A stretch of 9,671 bases of DNA, from contig PLZT01000361.1 of NCBI GenBank assembly GCA_003152255.1, positions 1 to 9,671 on the forward strand, read 5' to 3'. The position numbers and the translations under genes were made by a program. Shown piece by piece: positions 7,120 to 9,671 of the stretch (position 1 is its first letter; every line of letters starts with the position of its first letter). The notes under the pieces were generated by a model. The model did not search any database, was not told the origin of the DNA, and saw only the letters and a program-made list of their open reading frames with translations. The stretch is from Methylocystaceae bacterium (lineage in GTDB: Bacteria > Pseudomonadota > Alphaproteobacteria > Rhizobiales > Beijerinckiaceae).

Positions 7120-7655
7120 AGCGCATTCTCGTGGGAGGCGTGGGCAATATCTTCGAGGGAGACGACGCGTTTGGCGTCGAAGTCGTCCGAAGCCTGTCCG
7201 CTCGAACGCTGCCCGCGGAAGTCGAGCTCGTGGACTTCGGCATTTGTGGAGTCGACTTGGCCTACGCGCTGACTGGCGGCTACGAGATGGTTGTTTTGCT
7301 GGACTGCGCGCAATGTGGCGAAGCCCCTGGGACGATTTCGATCGTGGAGCCGAAGGAGGAACCCTCTCCCCAAAACATGGCCGCTATGGCGCATAACCTC
7401 GATCCGGCGACAGTCTTGAAATCGCTCGCCGGTCATGAAAACCTTTGCGAAAGAATTGTCCTCGTTCTTTGTGAGCCGCAAAATCTTGGCGGAGACGAAG
7501 GCGCGATGGGATTGAGCGAGACCGTGGCGGCCGCGATCAAGCCCGCCGCGGATGTCGTCGAACGGCTGGCGGGAACCTATCTTCAAGAGCGCGTGGCCGC
7601 TGGCCATTCAGTTGAGAGCATGTCTGGATCCAAGACCGAAAGGAGTGTGCAATGA
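7116..7655 (+). CDS. [NiFe]-hydrogenase maturation protease (HyaD/HybD, peptidase M52 family)
   Basis: A 179-residue endopeptidase that cuts off the C-terminal tail of the large subunit once nickel has been inserted. The N-terminus GGVGNIFEGDDAFG matches the family signature GxGNxxxxDexxG. By alignment with HybD the three nickel-sensing ligands are D17 (usually Glu), D63 (VVLLDCAQ) and H93 (MAAMAHNLDP). Substitution of the first ligand by Asp is conservative and still able to bind metal. The length suits the family, with a somewhat longer C-terminal tail. Its probable substrate is HhyL, processed after H578. It starts by ATGA overlap with the frameshifted upstream gene and ends by ATGA overlap with the microprotein. 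If the upstream frameshifts are real, coupling into this gene could be reduced. Confidence 0.93.
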   Translation: MKRILVGGVGNIFEGDDAFGVEVVRSLSARTLPAEVELVDFGICGVDLAYALTGGYEMVVLLDCAQCGEAPGTISIVEPKEEPSPQNMAAMAHNLDPATVLKSLAGHENLCERIVLVLCEPQNLGGDEGAMGLSETVAAAIKPAADVVERLAGTYLQERVAAGHSVESMSGSKTERSVQ

Positions 7656-7759
7656 GCGGTTGGGAGATCTTTTGGACCATCATTGGCCTCATCGTCATCG
7701 GGCTGATCGTGATGAACCTGCGCGACATCTATCGCTATATCAAGATCAGCATTATGTAG
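7652..7759 (+). CDS. 35-residue single-helix membrane protein (DUF6893-like)
   Basis: A tiny protein of 35 residues: a short N-terminus (MSGWEIFW), one hydrophobic helix rich in Ile, Val and Leu (about residues 7-21), and a charged amphipathic end, LRDIYRYIKI. This matches the DUF6893 microproteins I know from group 1h hydrogenase operons, usually between the protease and hypC. It has the operon's clearest internal ribosome binding site (AAAGGAG, 7638-7644), eight bases before the ATG, and overlaps the protease stop as ATGA, so it is very likely translated. Its topology suggests a membrane anchor or docking peptide for the otherwise anchorless hydrogenase, or a quinone-linked adaptor. That function is inferred only from context. 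It is short enough to be missed by routine gene calling. Confidence 0.85.
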   Translation: MSGWEIFWTIIGLIVIGLIVMNLRDIYRYIKISIM

Positions 7760-7809
7760 GGAACGTTCGCAGCGAAATTCGCCGCGACGGATCAATAAGG
7801 AACGAGCCA

Positions 7810-8091
7810 ATGTGCCTCGGCATCCCCGGACGCATCGTCACCGTTGATAACAGCGAAGACTGTCTCGCGACGGTCGATGTTTGCGGCGTCAAGCGCCAGG
7901 TCAACGTATCCTGCATCGTCGACGACGATCATCCGGTCGACTCATGCATTGGCGAATGGGTGCTGATTCATGTCGGTTTCGCGATGAGCCGCATCGACGA
8001 CGACGAAGCCGTAAGAACCCTCGAAATCCTGACGGAACTCGGAGAAGCGCAGGCCGAGGTCGAGGCGATGCGCGGCTCTTCCGTTCGATAG
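7810..8091 (+). CDS. hypC: Hydrogenase assembly chaperone HypC
   Basis: A 93-residue HypC/HybG chaperone. It carries the Fe(CN)2CO precursor, assembled with HypD, to the immature large subunit. The N-terminus MCLGIPGRI has the essential C2, which is exposed after removal of the initiating Met. H54 in WVLIHVGFAMSRID corresponds to the second functional residue of the family. The core is typical, with GVKRQVNV and a helical acidic C-terminus (about 63-93) slightly longer than the minimum. A stretch around 36-47 (IVDDDHPVDSCI) replaces the shorter usual loop. The start at 7810 has AAGGAA about eight bases upstream. A 50-bp gap separates it from the microprotein, the largest gap in the operon; no promoter or terminator is obvious there. 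Confidence 0.95.
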   Translation: MCLGIPGRIVTVDNSEDCLATVDVCGVKRQVNVSCIVDDDHPVDSCIGEWVLIHVGFAMSRIDDDEAVRTLEILTELGEAQAEVEAMRGSSVR

Positions 8092-8102
8092 GCGACGCCT
8101 CG

Positions 8103-8444
8103 ATGCATGAACTATTGATCGCCCAGGGGATCGTGACGCTCGTCGATGAAGCCGCGCGTGGGCGACGAATAGCCCGCGTCAATGTCGAAATTGGCGTCAT
8201 GTCGGGCGTCGTGCCAGACGCAGTAGCTTTCTGCTTCGATCTCGTCACGGAGGGAACCTGTGCGGAAGGCGCGCGGCTCAATATCATTGAGATCCCCGCG
8301 ACGGCGCGATCCGGGGAATGCGGACTGGAGTTCCCAATGAGTGATCTCTTTACCGCATGCTCCTGCGGCTCCTTTCGTAAGACGCTGCTGCGCGGCGGCG
8401 AGCTTAACGTGCGCAGCATCGAATTGGAACCACAAGAGCGCTAG
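8103..8444 (+). CDS. hypA: Hydrogenase nickel incorporation protein HypA, variant zinc site
   Basis: A 113-residue HypA, which works with HypB to deliver nickel to the large-subunit precursor. The nickel-binding N-terminus MHEL (H2, E3) is intact. The C-terminal zinc ribbon normally has two CxxC pairs. Here the first pair reads ARSGECG, with S70 in the first position and C73 kept. The second reads TACSCGS, with C86 and C88, that is CxC rather than CxxC. Three cysteines therefore remain, so the zinc site is altered or uses another ligand. The N-terminal domain and the ending RGGELNVRSIELE are normal, so the gene does not look decayed. It begins 11 bases after hypC, and its stop overlaps that of hypB on the other strand. 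Confidence 0.92.
   Translation: MHELLIAQGIVTLVDEAARGRRIARVNVEIGVMSGVVPDAVAFCFDLVTEGTCAEGARLNIIEIPATARSGECGLEFPMSDLFTACSCGSFRKTLLRGGELNVRSIELEPQER
8441..8444. other. Shared CTAG: overlapping convergent stop codons of hypA and hypB
   Basis: The palindrome CTAG supplies TAG for hypA on the plus strand (8442-8444) and TAG for hypB on the minus strand (8441-8443). The two operons thus meet with no intergenic space, and no intrinsic terminator can lie between the genes. Each transcript probably runs into the opposing gene. Confidence 0.9.
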
Positions 8445-9316
8445 GCGAAGGCCGCGTCCCGCAGCGCATCGACTTCTTTCCGCAGCCATTCATACCAGGC
8501 CTCAAATCCTTCGCCCGTGCGTCCGGAAAGGCGCAGCACGACGATGTCGGGATTGATCTGCTTGGCGTTGGCGATGGCTCGCGCCACGTCGAATTCGACG
8601 TAAGGAAGCAGGTCGATCTTGTTCAAGATCATTACCGACGCGGCGCCAAACATGGTGGGATATTTCAGCGGCTTGTCCTCACCTTCGGTTACGGAGAAAA
8701 TCACGACCTTACAGCGCTCGCCGAGATCGAATAAGGCCGGACAAACAAGATTGCCGACGTTTTCGATCATGACGATGGAGCCGGCGCCGGGTTTCAAGTG
8801 CTGGAGCGCTCGGCCCAACATATCGGCTTCAAGGTGGCAGCCGGAGCCAGTGTTGATTTGCACGGCGGCGGCTCCCGCCGCCCGTATGCGCTCGCCGTCG
8901 CGCGCCGTCGCCTGATCGCCCTCGACGACGAACAGCTTAAATTTATCCTTTAGATCTTTGATCGTGCGCTCAAGCAGGGTGGTCTTGCCCGAACCGGGAG
9001 AACTGACAAGGTTGAGCGCAAGAATTTCGCGCCCACGGAACCAGGCGCGGTTTTTGTCGGCGAACGCGTCGTTCTTGGCGAGAATGCGAGTTTGAAGGGT
9101 CAGCATCTCCGCGCCAGGCGCATCATCGGGGCGATGCGGGTGAGAATGTCGGGACCCGTCGGCGTGCACATGCTCATGCCCGTGTCCATGCTCGTGAGCA
9201 TGACGATGGTCGTGATCATGGTCGTGGACCCGCGACTCCATCTCGATCTCCTCCCCCGTCTGAAGATCCAGGGCCGTCGCTTTCGCTTCGCTTCCGCATC
9301 CGCAGTGTCCGCACAT
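8441..9316 (-). CDS. hypB: Hydrogenase nickel incorporation GTPase HypB
   Basis: A 291-residue SIMIBI-class GTPase that powers nickel insertion together with HypA. The N-terminus MCGHCGCG carries the high-affinity CxxCGC nickel site. Residues 31-61 are a nickel-storing histidine stretch with 14 His, 11 of them at strictly alternate positions from 31 to 51. The GTPase domain follows: P-loop SPGSGKTT (about 106-113), VEGDQAT, the dimer-interface metal site GCH (C160, H161), ENVGNLVCP (about 185-193), and NKID (232-235) for guanine recognition. I chose the start at 9316 because the nickel motif begins directly after this Met and GGAGAGG stands just upstream on the minus strand. An in-frame ATG at 9361 lies inside hypE. 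It is convergent with hypA and lies 13 bases after hypE. Confidence 0.96.
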   Translation of the reverse strand: MCGHCGCGSEAKATALDLQTGEEIEMESRVHDHDHDHRHAHEHGHGHEHVHADGSRHSHPHRPDDAPGAEMLTLQTRILAKNDAFADKNRAWFRGREILALNLVSSPGSGKTTLLERTIKDLKDKFKLFVVEGDQATARDGERIRAAGAAAVQINTGSGCHLEADMLGRALQHLKPGAGSIVMIENVGNLVCPALFDLGERCKVVIFSVTEGEDKPLKYPTMFGAASVMILNKIDLLPYVEFDVARAIANAKQINPDIVVLRLSGRTGEGFEAWYEWLRKEVDALRDAAFA

Positions 9317-9329
9317 GGTCGCCTCTCCG

Positions 9330-9671
9330 TCAGCAAATTCGAGGCAATTGCTCGCCCACAAGCATATCGACGATACGCCGCCCGCCGAACACGGTCCGCA
9401 TTGTCACGCGTCCCGGTTCGCCTTCCGTAACGCGTCCGATCACGCAGCCGCGCGCGCCCAAGGGGTGCGCTTGCATCGCCGCCAGCGCGGCCTCCGCCTG
9501 CCCTGGCGGCGAAACGATGACAATCTTGCCCTCATTGGCGAGATAAAGGGGATCAAGTCCCAAAATCTCGCAAAACCCGCGCACTTCGTCTCCGATCGGC
9601 GTTTGCGGTTCGTCGATCTCGATGGAGATTGCCGACGCTTCCGCGATCTCGTTGAGCACCGTGGCCACGCC
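9330..9671 (-). CDS. hypE: Hydrogenase maturation protein HypE, C-terminal part (runs off the window)
   Basis: The last 113 codons of a HypE gene whose 5' part lies beyond the right edge. HypE carries and dehydrates a thiocarboxamide on its C-terminal cysteine to give the cyanide ligands of the active-site iron. What is visible is the C-terminal PurM/AIR-synthase-like domain: ATVLNEIAEAS, then CEILGLDPLYLANEGKIVIV and GARGCVIGRV. The diagnostic ending is GEQLPRIC, with the functional cysteine last. The frame is open to the window's end, so the Met at 9668 is internal and not the start. It lies upstream of hypB in a minus-strand operon that probably also holds hypD and hypF. Confidence 0.94.
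   Translation of the reverse strand, partial: GVATVLNEIAEASAISIEIDEPQTPIGDEVRGFCEILGLDPLYLANEGKIVIVSPPGQAEAALAAMQAHPLGARGCVIGRVTEGEPGRVTMRTVFGGRRIVDMLVGEQLPRIC

Noticed and set aside
7760..7809. Possible terminator or internal promoter between the microprotein and hypC.
   Set aside because: The 50-bp gap shows no stable stem with T-run and no convincing -35/-10 pair.
1..9671. CRISPR arrays, tRNA genes, insertion sequences, integrases or attachment sites.
   Set aside because: No repeat-spacer pattern, cloverleaf, transposase-like protein or flanking repeat was seen.

Overview
The window carries most of a group 1h (high-affinity, 'actinobacterial-type') [NiFe]-hydrogenase locus. Hydrogenases of this group are known for oxidising H2 down to atmospheric concentrations, with the electrons passed to aerobic respiration. 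The organism looks like an alphaproteobacterium, possibly Rhizobiales (Beijerinckiaceae/Methylocystaceae-like). That placement is an inference from the GC-rich, C/G-ending codon use, the style of the Hyp proteins and the small XRE regulator. No rRNA or other phylogenetic marker is present, so it is tentative.

Layout. Positions 1-502 hold no gene I can support. A minus-strand XRE-family HTH regulator lies at 503-796. A roughly 300-bp intergenic region (797-1098) follows, with an imperfect dyad near the regulator's start and a sigma54-like -24/-12 candidate ahead of the hydrogenase. The plus-strand hydrogenase operon then runs from 1099 to 8444: hhyS (small subunit), hhyL (large subunit), a NifU-C-terminal-like protein, a DUF5947 protein, a DUF6084 protein, a conserved 427-residue cluster protein interrupted by two homopolymer frameshifts, the M52-type maturation protease, a 35-residue one-helix membrane microprotein (DUF6893-like), hypC and hypA. 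Most junctions are short gaps or overlaps, four of them 4-nt ATGA overlaps, so expression is probably translationally coupled. On the minus strand, converging on this operon, are hypB (8441-9316) and the 3' end of hypE, which leaves the window at its right edge. hypA and hypB share a CTAG in which both stop codons lie.

How the genes work together. HypE helps make the Fe cyanide ligands, HypC carries the Fe(CN)2CO precursor, HypA and HypB insert nickel, and the protease trims the C-terminus of HhyL after metal insertion. HhyS then pairs with HhyL; its iron-sulfur ligands predict an unusual Cys3Asp proximal cluster and an all-cysteine medial [4Fe-4S] cluster. The block of poorly characterised genes between hhyL and the protease is the signature of group 1h loci. 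It probably supplies specific assembly, electron-relay or membrane-docking functions. hypD and hypF are not in the window; they may lie beyond hypE.

The points most worth a second look are the doubly frameshifted accessory gene, the NifU-like protein without its CxxC, the HypA with altered zinc ligands, and the coupled membrane microprotein.
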